Source: Yponomeuta sedellus (Eukaryota > Arthropoda > Insecta > Lepidoptera > Yponomeutidae). From it: 64,000 bases of DNA. The stretch spans positions 16,738,861 to 16,802,860 of the forward strand of contig OW203727.1 of the NCBI GenBank assembly GCA_934045075.1. The letters are read 5' to 3'. The position numbers were made by a program, and so were the translations under genes. Position 1 is the first letter of the stretch, and the number at the start of each line of letters is the position of its first letter. This document shows, one piece after another, positions 47,301-62,300 of this stretch. The notes beneath the pieces were generated by a model. The model ran no database searches. It was not told the origin of the DNA and saw nothing but the letters and a program-made list of their open reading frames with translations.

Positions 47301-50300
47301 CTCGTTTCCTCCGAAAATAAGATTATGATTTTGTGCTAGGTTTCCTGTTCACTTGTGAGACCAAAGATTGCTTATCTACACCTAAATATTCAGTAAAATT
47401 TTTCAATGCTTTAGGGGGCCACCTCAAGATGAATTTGTTATAGTTTCATTTTAATACCGGTAATATTTTGGCATTCAGAAAACCAAGATTTTGTATGTCC
47501 CCACGCCCATGCCACAACTCTAAATAACTACGCCAGGCCGAAGGCCGAGCCCCATCATGCGGGTGCGAGGAAACTTGCCGCGACGAGGTTGAAGGCCGAG
47601 TTCAATACAGGTCGCGGCACGGCCGAAGGCTGTGAAGCGGGCTTATAGAATACTCCCACGGCGATTCCAAATGCTGAGCTCTATTTACGCTGATGCCAAA
47701 TGGAGAGACTATTAGCGCGGCCGAAGGCCGCGACAGTTACTTAAAGTTGCTGTTAGGAGGAAACCTGTCGCGCCTTTGTACAGGCCGCGGCTGAAGGCTC
47801 AGACCATTTATGTTCCCATTTAAAAGTCCTTATTCTAAGTAATTAGCGAGACCGAAGACTGGGCCCAGCAATGCAAGCACGAAGAATTCTAGTCTGGAGA
47901 TGTCGAAAGCTGAGCGCCGTTCAGGTCGAAGAGGTAATTCGTGACTACTCCAGTCCCCACCTACAATCGTTAACATTAAATAACTAGGTGCAGTGGAGCG
48001 TTTTAGGCTACATAAACAACATACAATTTATGTAAGGATAATAAAGAAAAAAATCTGTCGTTTCCTTTGCAAATATTCTAGATAGTTTAACACCATTAGA
48101 CCATATTCATTATACTAGCTAAAAAATATCGTACGACATAAATTTTTAATGCAGGCAGGTGGTGCCTATGACTATATCAAACAAGTATATCAGTAAAAAT
48201 ATTTATGATTTGCCGAGACATGTCCATTGTCGAACAAAAGAAAATAAAGCAATAAACTAAAATTCATTTAGGACATAAAATAATATAACGATTTAAAGCA
48301 TGTAAACAGAACAGATGGACCTTTAAATTTTATCGTTTTACTGAGTCACTAAAAGGTCAAAAATAAAAAAATATTTAAAAAAATAAAAGAACCCGACTGC
48401 AGTGATAAATCAACTGAAAGGGAAAAAATAAGATAATTTTATTTTCAAATGCTAATGTCGAATCAGAAGAGTTCATGCTGCTTTACTTGAGGGACCAAAT
48501 AATATAACTTTATAAGCATTATTTGCTCAAACTGTTGCATTTATTATTTTATATAAAATGATGCAGTCGGGACCCATTAGAGGACTTTAAACAAACAGTA
48601 ATGGGTCCCGACTGCATCATTTTATATAAAATAATAAATGCAACAGTTTGAGCAAATAATGCTTATAAAGTTATATTATTTGGTCCCTCAAGTAAAGCAG
48701 CATGAACTCTTCTGATTCGACATTAGCATTTGAAAATAAAATTATCTTATTTTTTCCCTTTCAGTTGATTTATCACTGCAGTCGGGTTCTTTTATTTTTT
48801 TAAATATTTTTTTATTATACAACTACCTACAGTAAGACCATATACTGCAACTAGAGACCGTATCTAAATTCAAATATATATTAACATTTCGAAACGTTCA
48901 TAGGCAAAGACGCGTTGTCTTTCCAACTCACATTCATACAAAATGTGCTGAAGGGACGGGGCGAAGTCCGTACAGAAAAGACGGGGGAGGGCGTGAACGC
49001 TAAGCAACGCGTCGCGTCTATTCGTCCCACGTCCTTTCGTAAAAATTCCACTGTTGTTGAAGTTGTTACTTCTGTATAGCATGTACAACCTCTTTTTATG
49101 GAACACTACACTGCAAGAGGCCCGACATTCAATAGGCCGGTTTTTCTTATGCATTTCAGTCAGCTAATAGCTTTTTAAGATAGATTAACAGATCTTTGTG
49201 TTAATCTGCCTTTAAAAACGCGGGGTTATATGAATACAGATGACGTGGTTAGTTTTTTCTCTTTGGTACTATTAAAAATCCGTTGTAATCTAAGTATCTG
49301 TCATTGGCGAATGAGCGAGTAAGTTGTCAAAAATTGCGATTTTCGACTCTTCATGTTTTTGAAAATCAGTCCTGAAGATAAAGCGGGTTGGAAAAGGCTC
49401 GGATCAGTTCTTATATTTCACGGTGCAGCGCTGCCAAGAATTTGGCTTGACGCAATCGCATTAAATGCAACTGAACAAAGCCGATGCATAGGTAGCAATA
49501 TGCCGATATTATAACCGTTATTAGGAAGGTATTCGCGTACATACTTGTAGCTTCCTATGATCTATTAATTTGCGTTCGCAATTTGATTAGAACAATTCTC
49601 GGTAATTGGTAAAGGCTCTGCGGTTTTGTGTTCGGAGGTTTGTGGGTTCATTAAACCCTACTGTTGAGTACATAAGCTTATTAACCATTGTGGTGTTCCT
49701 CTTTCTTGCTTTCTCTTCCTGGCTATTTATTTGCACCGAACTATTCAGATCTTGTTTTCATGATTTTGGATTCTACGAAGTTTTTTCAATATATCTTACT
49801 AATGCGAACGCACTTGAGAGCGCTGTTCTTTTTTTTTTTTTTTAAATGTTATGTAGTAATGTGTTTTATGCCACACCTGGCAATAAAGTGGCTTTCTGGC
49901 CAAGTGTAGACATAAAAAGATGTACACAACACGGGAGGTAATAAAGAAAGCTCTCGATCGCATATTTACGTCCCTCGCTTGCAGCTCGGGCCGCAAACTT
50001 TGCGATCTCGGCCTTTCTTTGTATTACCACCCTAGTTGTGTAATGTACTATTACCTAAGTTTATTTTGTTGTTTTGGCGTGTGTATTGTGGCTATAATAA
50101 ATGTATTTTCTCCTTTCTTCTTCTTTTTTCGCTATATCCGTCTGTCTGTCTAGCCGCGGCTTAGCACAGACACGAAAAACAAATAGTAGGAAGCTCATAT
50201 TTGGCATATATATATATATATATATATGCCAAATATATACAAAATAATAAATATATATAATCAAGCTAACAAAACGGTAGGAAAATTTTAAAGAAATATT

Positions 50301-53300
50301 TTTAGGGTACCTCCGCTGTACCTAAATTAAGGATGCAATTTCTGTCTCGCTTACACCACAGTCTGAAGGGTATCGTTGGATTGATTGCTTAAAAATATTG
50401 AGAGTGTAGGAAAACCATTTCTCAATTTGGGTTTTGCGAAAGTTTAAGTCCTAAAGCGAAAAATTTTAGTGTAGGACGCCTTCTAATAGGTCAGGACTAG
50501 ACGTATAAGTCCATTGATAGATGTTTGCGCCAAAAGTAACCAATAGCTCAACTCATTACTGATCCACTTTTAAGGTACTGTACAGGCGATGTCTTAGAAG
50601 CCAGTATGTATTCAGTATTTTTTTTATTTACAGAACAAATTATAACTTTAAAACGTAATAATATATAAGCCTAGATTTACAATTATACCCTCTTTGCGCT
50701 ATCCAATAGAGTACGTAGGTACATGCCTTGTTAAGCGAAATATCTGATTAAACCGATTAGCCCTTGCTTCTATTCGCATAGAAATAGCCTGTTTACAAAT
50801 AAGGCTTCACAACTAACACTAGTATAGGTAATAATAAACGGTGCCTAGTTTTATAAATCGCTTCATTAGATCTTTTATTACTTTTCGCTTACAACAGTTC
50901 AACTAGAATATGTGATTTTACTTACACTAAGGAATATTGATGTTTTCATTACGGTTATATGGTAGATATGTAAGGTACTATCATGTCGACTGTCATGTAA
51001 TGGCAGTCGTTAAGCCATGTCAGAGGCCTTATGGGCGGCTTGATAACTTCTGACAGTAAGGCCCGCCACTGTCTTACAATCCTCCACCAACCCGGTTTTG
51101 GCCCCCGTGGTGGAGTAGGTATAGTCTAACTTTCCTGCGATGTAGGAAGAGACCCGTGCCCCAGCAGTGGGGATATACAAGGGTTGATATCTATGTAACA
51201 TATGAATTAAAGGGTAGAGCATATGCCGTGTAAAGATGAGGACCGTTTAACGAAACATTTAATTTAACGTAGTAAATCAAATCGCTAACCGTGAAGGAAA
51301 ACTTCGTGAGAAGACCTGAGGGTCTGAGATGTTCAACTACCTCAGTGCTTGTAATTTCCAATCCACGGTGGACACACGTGGTATTTAAGCCGATTCTCTC
51401 TCTTTCTGAGAGAAGGCCTGGGCCTTGTATTGGGACGTACTAAAAAATCAATAACAGAATGTATCCATGGTGATCAGTAGGGATCGGTGCTGGTAAAGTA
51501 TTAGTTAGTTAGACCTGAGATTTCCGCACTTAGCCTCATAGTTGGGCCATTGTACGTAGCAAGCGCTGAGGTACGCTAACACCTCAGACACTAGGGTTTC
51601 TTTACGATGTTTTCCTTCACCGTCAGCGAGTATTATTGCTACTATAATTTCACAAATGTACATAACATAGAAAACAAAGTCATTGGTACATGCCGGGGTT
51701 CAAACCCACGACCTCCTTATGGAGAAGCCGGCGTTCTACACCGCTCCGCTACCACCGCTCTCTGGTAATGTAGTATGAGGATAACGATAAGTATTTTCAT
51801 AGCAGTATTGTTTTTTTTAAAAGTCTGATAAGGCTATAATTCCCTTTTCATAAGTTTATTTCCAATTCTATCCAATGCGGTCCGGCATATCGTTTGTAAA
51901 AAACAACCAATTTTCGTTTTTATGGGTATTGCTCCTTGAAAGGCTGACTTAAGGCGCTGTACGTGCTAAAACATTTACACGTACATTTTTAAGGTATAAG
52001 GAGCGATTATTTTGTGACAAAATGAACTGCCATGTATCATTGTTTGCCTGGAATAACGGATAAACCCCCTTAAGCCAGCAGCTCTAGATAACGCTGCTTT
52101 TGATTGCACTTTTTTCATTAGCCCAATGCAATCACACTAGTGGATGATGGAACAGTGTATGAAAAGTGTTAAGGTGTGTTGACTAATGCAGATAAGAATG
52201 AAGACAATAAGGATGATAAATGACAAGTCTCTTAGTACCTACAACTCATTCGCTGTAACTTGTCCGTTGCTACTGTAACGTTTGCACTCTATGACATGGG
52301 CGTAGAGTACATTATTCAACTGGAAAGGGAACGTCTTATCTGTAGGTACATGCAGGGTAATTTTCAAATGCCCGATTCCTGAAACAAATCAATTAGGTCC
52401 TTCGTTATAGAACGTTTAATTTTTTTTGCCTTTTTTTTTTTAATTCTAATTTTATGTGATTTTCCGCTACTCTGTGGTAATGGTAATTAAACATTCGGAT
52501 AATGTTTAAACCTAGATATTTTATAAACCTAGCATGGATATTCCTACATGAAGAATAATGAATAAGCCGAGGCCCTGATATTGCTTTTAACTGTTTACGC
52601 GAATTTCATAAAATTGTGAATCATTTTCTGATACGTAATTTTTAAGATATACATTTTTAATTAAAACTGTTTCTATACGGATTTATGCTCGTTTATTACA
52701 TTTTTACTGGTAAATAAATAATTTCTATTTTTAGTTCATAAATCGTTCGTTATCAACCCTTGTATGTCCCCACTGCTGGGGCACGGGTCTCTTCCTACAT
52801 CGCAGGAAGGTTAGGCCATACTCCACCACGGGGGCCAAGTCCGGGTTGGTGGAGGATTGTAAGACAGTGGCGGGCCTTACTGTCAGAAGTTATCAAGCCG
52901 CCCATAAGGCCTCTGACATGGCTTAACGACTGCCATTATATGACAGCCGGCACCAACGGCTTAACGTTCATAAATACAATTTATTTATCATTCATTTAAA
53001 AATTAAAATGTTTTGAAAATGAAATGAAAATGAAAATGAAATATATTTATTATCGGTTCAGAAATTAAAACTTACATTACTTAAAACACACAATATGCTA
53101 AGAAAAAAAGCCGTATTGCCCTGCATGCATCACAAAAAGAAAAAGAAAAATACCTTTGTTATATATATCACAGTTATTTCATGCATGTGACTTTCATTCA
53201 TTGGTGACAAATAATTTATACTTCACTTTACATAAAAGAGAAAAAAAGGCTAAAAGTAATATTTCCCTGTCGACAGCTGATTACTTTAGTTCTAATATGT

Positions 53301-56300
53301 TTTACAGACATAGTATTAATAATTATAGTTCTTTATTCTAAACTTAGCCTACCTGCCGAGCCCACATGTTGGGTCTTTTTGGCGACTGTACGCAGAGCAA
53401 AAAAAAAAAAAAAGAAATCTTTCCCATATGATGCATGATCAATGTGCCACTGTGTGTACTCGTACCCACTTCCGCTGACCCGATAATCGGATATAGCTCA
53501 GCTATGTGCTATCCAAGAGTGGTAAGATAGCGCTGGTTTTCAGCTACCTCCTCTTCACAACATGTATACTAGTTTTATAATAATGGTGGCGCTCTGTATA
53601 GATACAGTGAGGCCTTAATTAATTAATTTCGTAAACACATTAGTTTGGGCTCTTCATTAGTACATAAGATTAAGTATTTTTGACACTTTTATTACTTAAC
53701 GTGTGAGTAATCTATTTCTATTTTAACAGCCTTACTAATAAACTTGTTGTAAGTACTGTATAACTATGCATTTTGATGAGAGTACAGCAGAAACTGCCAC
53801 TTAATTAACGTTAATTAAGTGGCAGTTTCTGCTGTACTCTCGAACTACAATACGTAGTTTTCCTTTTTAGATCGGATTTGAAATAAAACTCTTATAATAA
53901 ATGCTAACGAAAAAAGGCACATTTGAAAAAATACAATATTCATATCAACTATTGTACAGTTGAGCAGCTTGACCTTTACATTTTATTTGAATAGCTGATG
54001 TCGACAGTGCAATTACGTATTAGGTATAGTTACATCTAAACGCATAAACTTAAACATATTCATAAGTTGATCAATTGTATTTCTATTGTTTTTACCAACA
54101 TGTAATTTTACAATCAATGACCCTACAAAACAATATACATGGAAGACATACAGACGTATAGGACTGTAATATCCGATTGTTTGACTTTCCGTCGACCAAT
54201 CTATAGATCTAATTAAGATAGTAGCCACTTCAACTCTACTTCAACCGTAATATTCGATAGAGACTATTTCCCGTCAGCCTTATCGCTGTAAAGAGTTCCG
54301 TATTGTGATATTAGTTGCGTTATCTTGCATTATGTACCAGAGCAAGAGGAATATAACGCGACTCCATCTATATTAACAGACAGAGGATCAATGTAAAGGA
54401 ATAAAAATCTAATGGAGTTTTCTTGCAAACTCGCACGTAACATAACATTTATACATACAGGCACATACATTGCTTCTGGCCCCACACTAGGATACCCTGT
54501 GTCGTGGAAACCAGAAACAAAGACATCACAAACATATAAACATCCAAGACCTGGGTTTTTTTGTGTCCCCGGCCGGAATTCGAGCCCGGGACCTCTTGCA
54601 TGGTAGGCAGATGCGCTACCGCTACGCCACAGAGGTCGTCACGTAACGTAACTGTACACCATGTATCTTGGGTGGTTTGAAAGCGACAGCAAAATTAACG
54701 TGCCTATACAATTTCTATCTAATACCTTGATTGATACAACCCTCTGTATATACCCACTGCTGGGGCACGGGTCTCTTCCTGTATCGCAGAAAGAATAATA
54801 CTCCACCACGGGGGCCAAGTCCCCGTTGGTCAAGGATTGTAAGGCAGTGGCGGGGCCTTACAGTCGGAAGTTATCAAACCGCCCATAAGTCCTCTGACCT
54901 GAATGAACGACTGCCACTACATGACAGCTGTCATACTAACGTGATATTAATCTTGCAATATTTTGGAACAAATCTACATACCTACTACACATCGATACTT
55001 ATGGCGTCAGTACAGCTGTAGATTTAGTTCATTAAAGACTTACGTTACATATTACAAAGCCAGTAACGTAATTGTGTGACTCTAAAAGTAAAGCTTGGGC
55101 TGCTATTATAGTAGCGATAGCATTAAAAGACGTGTCAAGAGAAGAAAGATATGAAGCATTGGCTTCAACACAGAGATCGATATAAAGACCTAAATTATTT
55201 AAATCAGATTCGCGAACAACAAATAATCAATGATTATGAAAATTTCTTTTGCATATATCCTATGAACACTGACCAATACTGACACCTTAAATATCGAGCA
55301 AAGACTAGAAACACGGTTTTTATCGGCGATACTTGATATAAATCGTGGGATCCAGCGATCCGTATCACGATCCGTGATCCGCTATACTTCACACTCGATG
55401 AAAATCGTAATCCGAATAACGCGATAAAATAAATATTGAGCGTGTAGCATGCTCCATTTTTATGTACAATAATGTGTTTTCTATCTATCTATAGTTGCAA
55501 TGAACAGGGTGGCCTAATCTTCCTGCGACGCAGGAAGAGACCCCTGCCCTAACGGGGCGACGACGTGCAAAGGGTTGATATCAACAATATCACGTTAAAT
55601 ATCGTGATAAATATCGAGCGCGTAGCATGCGCCAATGAAAATTACATAGCTATTTCCTAACCTAAGAGTACAGACGGCGACGCCCTATAAACTATATGAA
55701 GTTTGAAGGGAAGTTTGAGGTAATACTCAAAGTTCCAGGTTTCTCGTATGCTAAGATATGAAGCGGTGGTATCGCAGCGGTAGAGCGCCAGCCTTACATT
55801 CAGCAGGTCGTGGCTTCGAAACCGACATGTACCAATGACTTTGTTTTCTAAGTTACGTACATTCAACAGTATGTCAACAGTATGTTTTCGTTACGATGTA
55901 ACGGAACATAATTTGCCCGTAACGTGAATTAGTAAAGTGGAGGCACGTGAAGGTTAGTTTGCTATCGACTGCATATTTGTGAAGTTATAGTAGCAATTTT
56001 AAAAACCTATTTAGAGGCTAAAAATTCCACCCATGCCGGGATTCGAACCCGCGACCTCTGGCTATCCGTGCCAGCGCTCTTTCCAACTGAGCTAATGGGC
56101 GACTCACCGGCATCAGTGACATTTCGAACCTCTTTACACTATTCTCTGTATTACGTACAGAGGTTTTTTAAAATTGTCCTTAGCACGGGTTAGTGCATTA
56201 AAAATAACAATAGTATTATAGTAGCAATACCAAACGATAAAGGTAATCATCGGGAGTCTCTCTGGTGTTTACAGACCTTACCGCTTGAAATTGCCAATCC

Positions 56301-59300
56301 ACGGTGGGCATGCGTGGTAATAAAGCCCATACTCTCTCTCTGAACGAAAAAAATAAATTAGTTTCTTTATTATACGCAACAAAAAACAATCATAGAGACA
56401 ATAGTTACAAAAGAAGTGGTACAAATAGCGGCCTTATACTGAAAGCAATTAGTTAATGTTAACGTTAATATACGCTACCAGGAGTATTTTTGTATGCATT
56501 TCGGCCAACTGGTAAAAGTAGATCAACAAATTGCTAGTGGGTCGCCTAATTTCATGTAAATTTAAGCTTTTCTTTTTTCCGTTCTTTCGTTTCAGACCAA
56601 ATAACCAATCCCATGATGGAACGCGGTTATCAATAGGAAGCTTACAACTTTACGTGGAGGAGAGACTTAGAGATGCGCCACCGAGGTAATGATCACAATC
56701 ATCATCCAGAGCTGCCCTTATTGAAGCAACTAAATAATTTCCCAAAAATATTCTCTGCTATACCGTATGGGTTGGTGGAGGATTGTAAGACAGTGGCGGG
56801 CCTTACTGTCAGAAGTTATCAAGCCGCCCATAAGGCCTCTGACGTGGCTTTACGACTGCCATTATATGACATCCGGCACCAACGGCTTAACGTGCCTTGC
56901 GAAGCACGGAAGCGCTCGGAAAATATGCCACTAGCGGTAGTCACTCCCCGGACTTGGCCCCCGTCGTGGAGTATGGCCTTACCATCCTGCGAGGCAGGAA
57001 GAGACCCGTGCCCCAGCAGTGGGGACATACAAGGGTTGATAACGATACCGTATGGGGCCAGACAGTTGCCACTGACTGGGTCCCACGCGACGGATAATCG
57101 TGGCCGACCAAGGCGGTGATTGCGGGACGATCTCAACTTTCTGCCGGGGTGGCAGGGAATGGCCGGTGACAGGGAGGAGTGAAGAGCTAAACGGGATAGA
57201 CCGTGCCGTTGCCCAGTAGTGGGACCACAGATATCTCACAGCGGGACCCTAAAGCAGCTGCGTAAAAAAAACTTCTGTAATTGCTCGGGGGGTGGTCTGT
57301 GATATACCTATGTCCATTTCAACTTGGATATTATTTTTGGAAAATTCTAGTTAAGTAGGTACTTTTTCTCCAGTCACCACCGTTTAACAGGGGCGTGTTT
57401 CACTAATATACCATTCATAGTTTATTACAATAAATCGAAGAACCTTGCATAGCGGAGCCTTCCTCCTTTTTCTTCTTAGGGTGTCGAAGGCAAGCCATCA
57501 TGGTGGCAGGATTTGCCAATCAGCGTAAGAATCTCGCTAAGTGTCGCCCAGAGCGCGCCAGATGAACGGGCTCATTGAGCACGTCGTTGGGGGATGCTCC
57601 AGACATGCACCCCTTCCTACATGTTAATCTGTTGGAACTGAATTGTCATAGTAAACCATGAATTGTGGTTCTGTGAAACTGGCCGATGGCGGTCGTAAGT
57701 AAACGAAGACGGAGTCTTGGATACTACGTGAATGCTTCTAATATTCCGGTTAGCTCTAGTTTCAAAGAAACCCAGATTAAATTATATCTCTCAGATAATA
57801 TATTGCATATTTAAAGAGCGAAAAAGATATCAGTACTGCAAGCAGCCTTATATAAATAGAGGTTATCTTTTTCCAGCTACACGAGAGCGGGACCTGCCAG
57901 CTCGTCAATAGCCCCAACACCATTCTTTGTCAACGCAGGATTTGTAAGTATCGAAGTAATGCTGTATGTATCTCGATATCTCCTTTGTAAGCGACAGAAC
58001 GCACGGACCCCTATAATGCATTAAATGTAATGAAAAAATCCGACAGCAAGTGCGCGAACTTTTCAAACATTTTCATATTACACGCCATAAATATAATATG
58101 AGGACTACAACTGAGAAATAGAGATTTGATTTAAAAAGTTAAGGTCAACATATATTTAAAAGCCGTACCTCCCATTTAAAAAAAAAAGTAAATATTAGTG
58201 GCAAACCCAAGCATACCCCTCCGGGGAATTTTGGGAAAGTTCCCAATGTTCCCAAAATTCTCAGTGATTATAATGCGTGCCTAAATTTTATTATTAGTTT
58301 TAATACATTGATGATCACTAGTAAAATACCACAATAAAATTTCTGCATGAGGGATGTATTCCCAGCGACACAACAGCAGGCGAACGAGAATGTTCTCAGA
58401 AAATGAGTGCGCATAAAGTAAGCTCATTATAATTATTTTGTGATTTGCAGTTTTGCACTGAATAACTGAGTGGTATAAATAAAACGAAGACATAATTTTT
58501 AAATTCTTGTAAGCATCAATCGTTTTAAGTCACAATTAGTTAAGTTACAAATTATATAGGTTGGATCGTTAATTTTTGATTAAACTTTGATTAGCTTCTT
58601 TATTTAATTAAGTACCAATTTGCGCAAGGAGAACTACTGGATCCGTTTGTTAATTGCGGATCAAGTCACATATACTACAATTAAATAAAAGTATGAAACT
58701 ATGTGGTCGTAATTAAATATCAAATATTGATGTGCGTTCTCGTTCATATTTTATCACGCTGTCGTCACACATTAAATTATATGTAACTAGATTTTAAGCT
58801 AGCTACACCATGATATTATAACATGCAATGTTACTGATCTGTCGTGTAAAGCAATAAAATAACATTTATAATGAAGATCTCGTCCTGCGAGAACTTTCTC
58901 GGAGAACATTCCTCCCGGTCCATTTCTATTCGTGACGCCTCATGACGACGTCGACACTTTGATGCGTTCGTTCGCACAAATATGTATCATCATGAATATG
59001 TGACACTTATCTGCGCCCCTTATGTTTATCGCAGCTATATTTTCACTGATAATATCGCTGTAGACACGTTTATCACATATATTTACTCGATGTCATGGTG
59101 TCATTCGATGTCAACCTCAGAGTTCTACACAAAGTTCAGCCAAAGTCAATGTTACAATTAACAACCATTAATGACTATGTGCTGTGTGGTGTCGGCCTAG
59201 AGAATAGCACCAATCCAAATTCTTCCCGCGCGTGTCGTAAAAGGCGACTAAGGGACACAAACCCAGGGGTGGGCAGCAGCGCCCCTCTGCAGTACAATCC

Positions 59301-62300
59301 CACCAAACTGCGATCGCCAACCCGCATGCCCAGCGTGGGGATTATGGGCTATATCACCCAATGATGGCACAACCTCGCGCTATGGCGCTCATTAGGGGAG
59401 GGCTATGTCCAGTAGTGGACTAATATAGCCTGAAGAAGAATGACTATGATAATTCGAAGATATAACACAGATTGGCAGCACAATTAAATATAGTACCTAG
59501 TAATAAAATATTGCCTTCGACTGCCTCGTTGATCTAGCCTTTAAGGCTCTGGCTATCAAGACAGAGGTTGTGAGTTCAATTCACACTGATGGCCGCCGTA
59601 CGTTTGTACAAGTGGCCTCAGTCTGGGTGTATTTTCATGCTTGTGACGTCCTTGCTTGCTTGAGAGAGTACTTTGGACAAGTTAAGACTACTATTTGGAA
59701 ATCCATTTAAAACTCTAAACCGTGTAGATAGATAGAGAACACTTTATTGCACAACCAGACAAAAGAATACAGCTACGATTTCTTAAATTCATGTAATGTT
59801 ATACAATTAGCGGACTTATCTCTTAGAGCGATCTCTACCAGACAACTTTTGGATGGAGTGGATTGCTTGAAGAATATGCATGCATGTGCAGGTGCATATA
59901 TTGAAAATAAATTAAATCAATCAAATCGAAAATATATTGACACCACGTAGCAAAAGATTGCGTGAATGTAAGTACTTATAATTAAATATAAAGCACATAT
60001 GTTTAAAAAATAATATATATAGATATTAAAAAACTAAAACCAAACAGTAGGTAATACAGAGAGTATTGTAAAGAGGTTCGAAATTTCACTGATGCCGGTA
60101 AGTCGCCCATTAGCTCAGTTGGGAGAGCGCTGGCACGATTAGCCAGATGTCGCGGGTTTGAGTCCCAGCATGAGTGAAGTTTTTAGCCTTTAAATAGGTT
60201 TTTAAAACCAAACAGTTCAAATCATTTTCATTTTTGATCGTGGCAAGCAGGGGGGTGAACCTTGTCCTCGCCTACCCCCTTCGGGACACAGGCGTGACTT
60301 AATGTTATGTCCAAATAATTTTGGAGGCCTAATGCCAAACGAGATACTTCTATATAGTTTGAATTCAATTCCAACAAAACCGCAAATGTTCGGAGCACAA
60401 AGACGTGGTCTAATTAACCTTCTGGTCCGGGAGGTATATGCTAAATTACCTTCTCTATCGGATAACTACTGAAACCTGTACACTTTATACAGGTCGTACC
60501 TTGCGATTCTCGTAAATGCAATTTCCTATACGTGTCTGGAACTAATGAACTATGAAGCGTAAGAAGTATGTCATATCGCGACAAGTGGTAAACTGTGGTT
60601 TCTGCCAGCCCCACCGTAGGGGCGTGAGTTTATGTATTATTTATGAATGTAACTATAAGTAACTTTGAAATTAAACAAACATTTGCGAATTTGTAGTCGC
60701 AATACCACACGCTAACGGTGAAGGAAAACATCGAGGAAACCCGCGACTTGGTTGGCTCCGCACGTATTGACTAGTCTTTCCTGTGGGCTAGGCCGACTAA
60801 GCTGTCAGGATGGTATAGGTGCTGGGCAAGCCTACACCATCTATAAAACCATGGCAGGCACTACAGCGTCGGGCGTCCCTTCACCCATCTAGTGTGAGTG
60901 AGGATACTACTAGACGCTGTATAAATCATCTCATTACGTATATGCAGAAAGGCCAATCATCATCAAATATAAGTAGAAAACTAAAGTAAAAAGGAATTGT
61001 GCGTTTTTGAAACCGTGTCTTGAGCTTTCAGCAAAACTAGGTCTGGGAAAACTTTTGAGAACATTCTGTAATGAAGGTGGTTCGAGGTGCTACCTAGCGC
61101 CACCAATGGAATAAAAATCATAACTTGCATAACAATACGTAGATATTTATAATTTTGACATTTTTTTTCAACATTCTAGGACTTTAATATTACATATTAA
61201 ATATAAATATTACATATTGCGGGTGCCGTAAAAGGCGACTAAGGGACTCAACCCGGGGGGTGGGCAGCAGCGCCCCCTGCTGTACAATTCTACCAAACTG
61301 CGATCCTGCAAGTGATGCAAATTACTTCAGCCAGATGTCGCTGTCTGTACGTAATACAGAGAATATTGTAAAGAGGTTCGAAATTTCACTGACACCGGTG
61401 AGTCGCCCATTAGCCCAGTTGGAAAGAGCGCTGGCACGGATAGCCAGAGGTCGCGGGTTCGAATCCCGGCATGGGTGGAATTTTTAGCCTCTATATAGGT
61501 TTTTATACGATTATTTATTAATAATCTTGTTAACAAGGGTTAAGAAAAAACGAAAAAATGTACTCTACACAGAAAAAAGTTAGAATATTTTTTTACATAA
61601 TGTTACAAGGCTTACATGCCTGATGTGTTAACATGGGCATGTTGTTTAGAGCATCAGTAATAATAATACTATAGTATTACGAATAATAATACTATAGTAA
61701 TACTAACGTAGTCATTAGTAACTTTGCAATTGGGTATTATTAATTTATATTTAAATAATGTCTATAAATTACCTACTATTAACGACTGAACGGAAGATGC
61801 AACGGCCACGACACGACGGTATTTAGAAGTTGTCGGCTATCCAGTCTTCTGTACATGCATATACTGTAGAAATACAGGTATTAACACAGAACATTGTTCT
61901 GTGGGTATTAAGCATGTGTGCCGCCCCTGTCACGTATACACTAACACAAACGGGAAATCTATTCAGGCCAACTCGAATCCTCCAATTAAAATAGAAATGC
62001 AAGTTGCAATTCCAGTGATAATGACTGGTTGAGGTAGAGTATAGATTGGAATTTCCATACGAACTTGGTGGAAATCTGGCCTAACTTCTAATTTATTCCA
62101 GTTGAGAAACACGGTGAGGACCATGACAAAATTAATAAAAAAATGCAAAAATGCCTTAAATTAATTTGACCTTTCTATGTTCCATAGCAAACCACAGGTC
62201 AAATTAGTGAAATTTATGTTTTGGTACTTCGTGATAATTTCTAATAAATAAAAATTGATTGCTCTATTCTAAAATATTATGTTATTTGCAAAGGAAACTG

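Larger units (their letters stand above)
45203..48809 (+). mobile_element. Unclassified 3.6-kb element, copy C
   Basis: Same orientation and order as copy A, with isolated substitutions (for example near 48136 and 48167). It is head to head with copy B, separated by about 760 bp, inside intron 4. The flanking target sites differ among the three copies, so they arose by separate insertions rather than one segmental duplication. Confidence 0.85.

Noticed and set aside
40811..48809. Copies B and C as one segmental inverted duplication
   Set aside because: The flanking sequences just outside both elements differ, so separate insertions are more likely.
49606..49909. Overlapping 73- to 79-codon hydrophobic frames
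   Set aside because: Hydrophobicity comes from T-rich sequence; no start context, splice signals or family motifs.
57846..57876. TATA box (TATATAAATAG) before exon 6
   Set aside because: It sits in the intron immediately before a good acceptor and the exon continues a frame; no sign of an internal promoter.
61400..61480. tRNA genes (many tRNA-like box A and box B pairs)
   Set aside because: Each lies in a longer repeated body with a common tail, several have target duplications, and the same sequence recurs many times; these are SINE heads.
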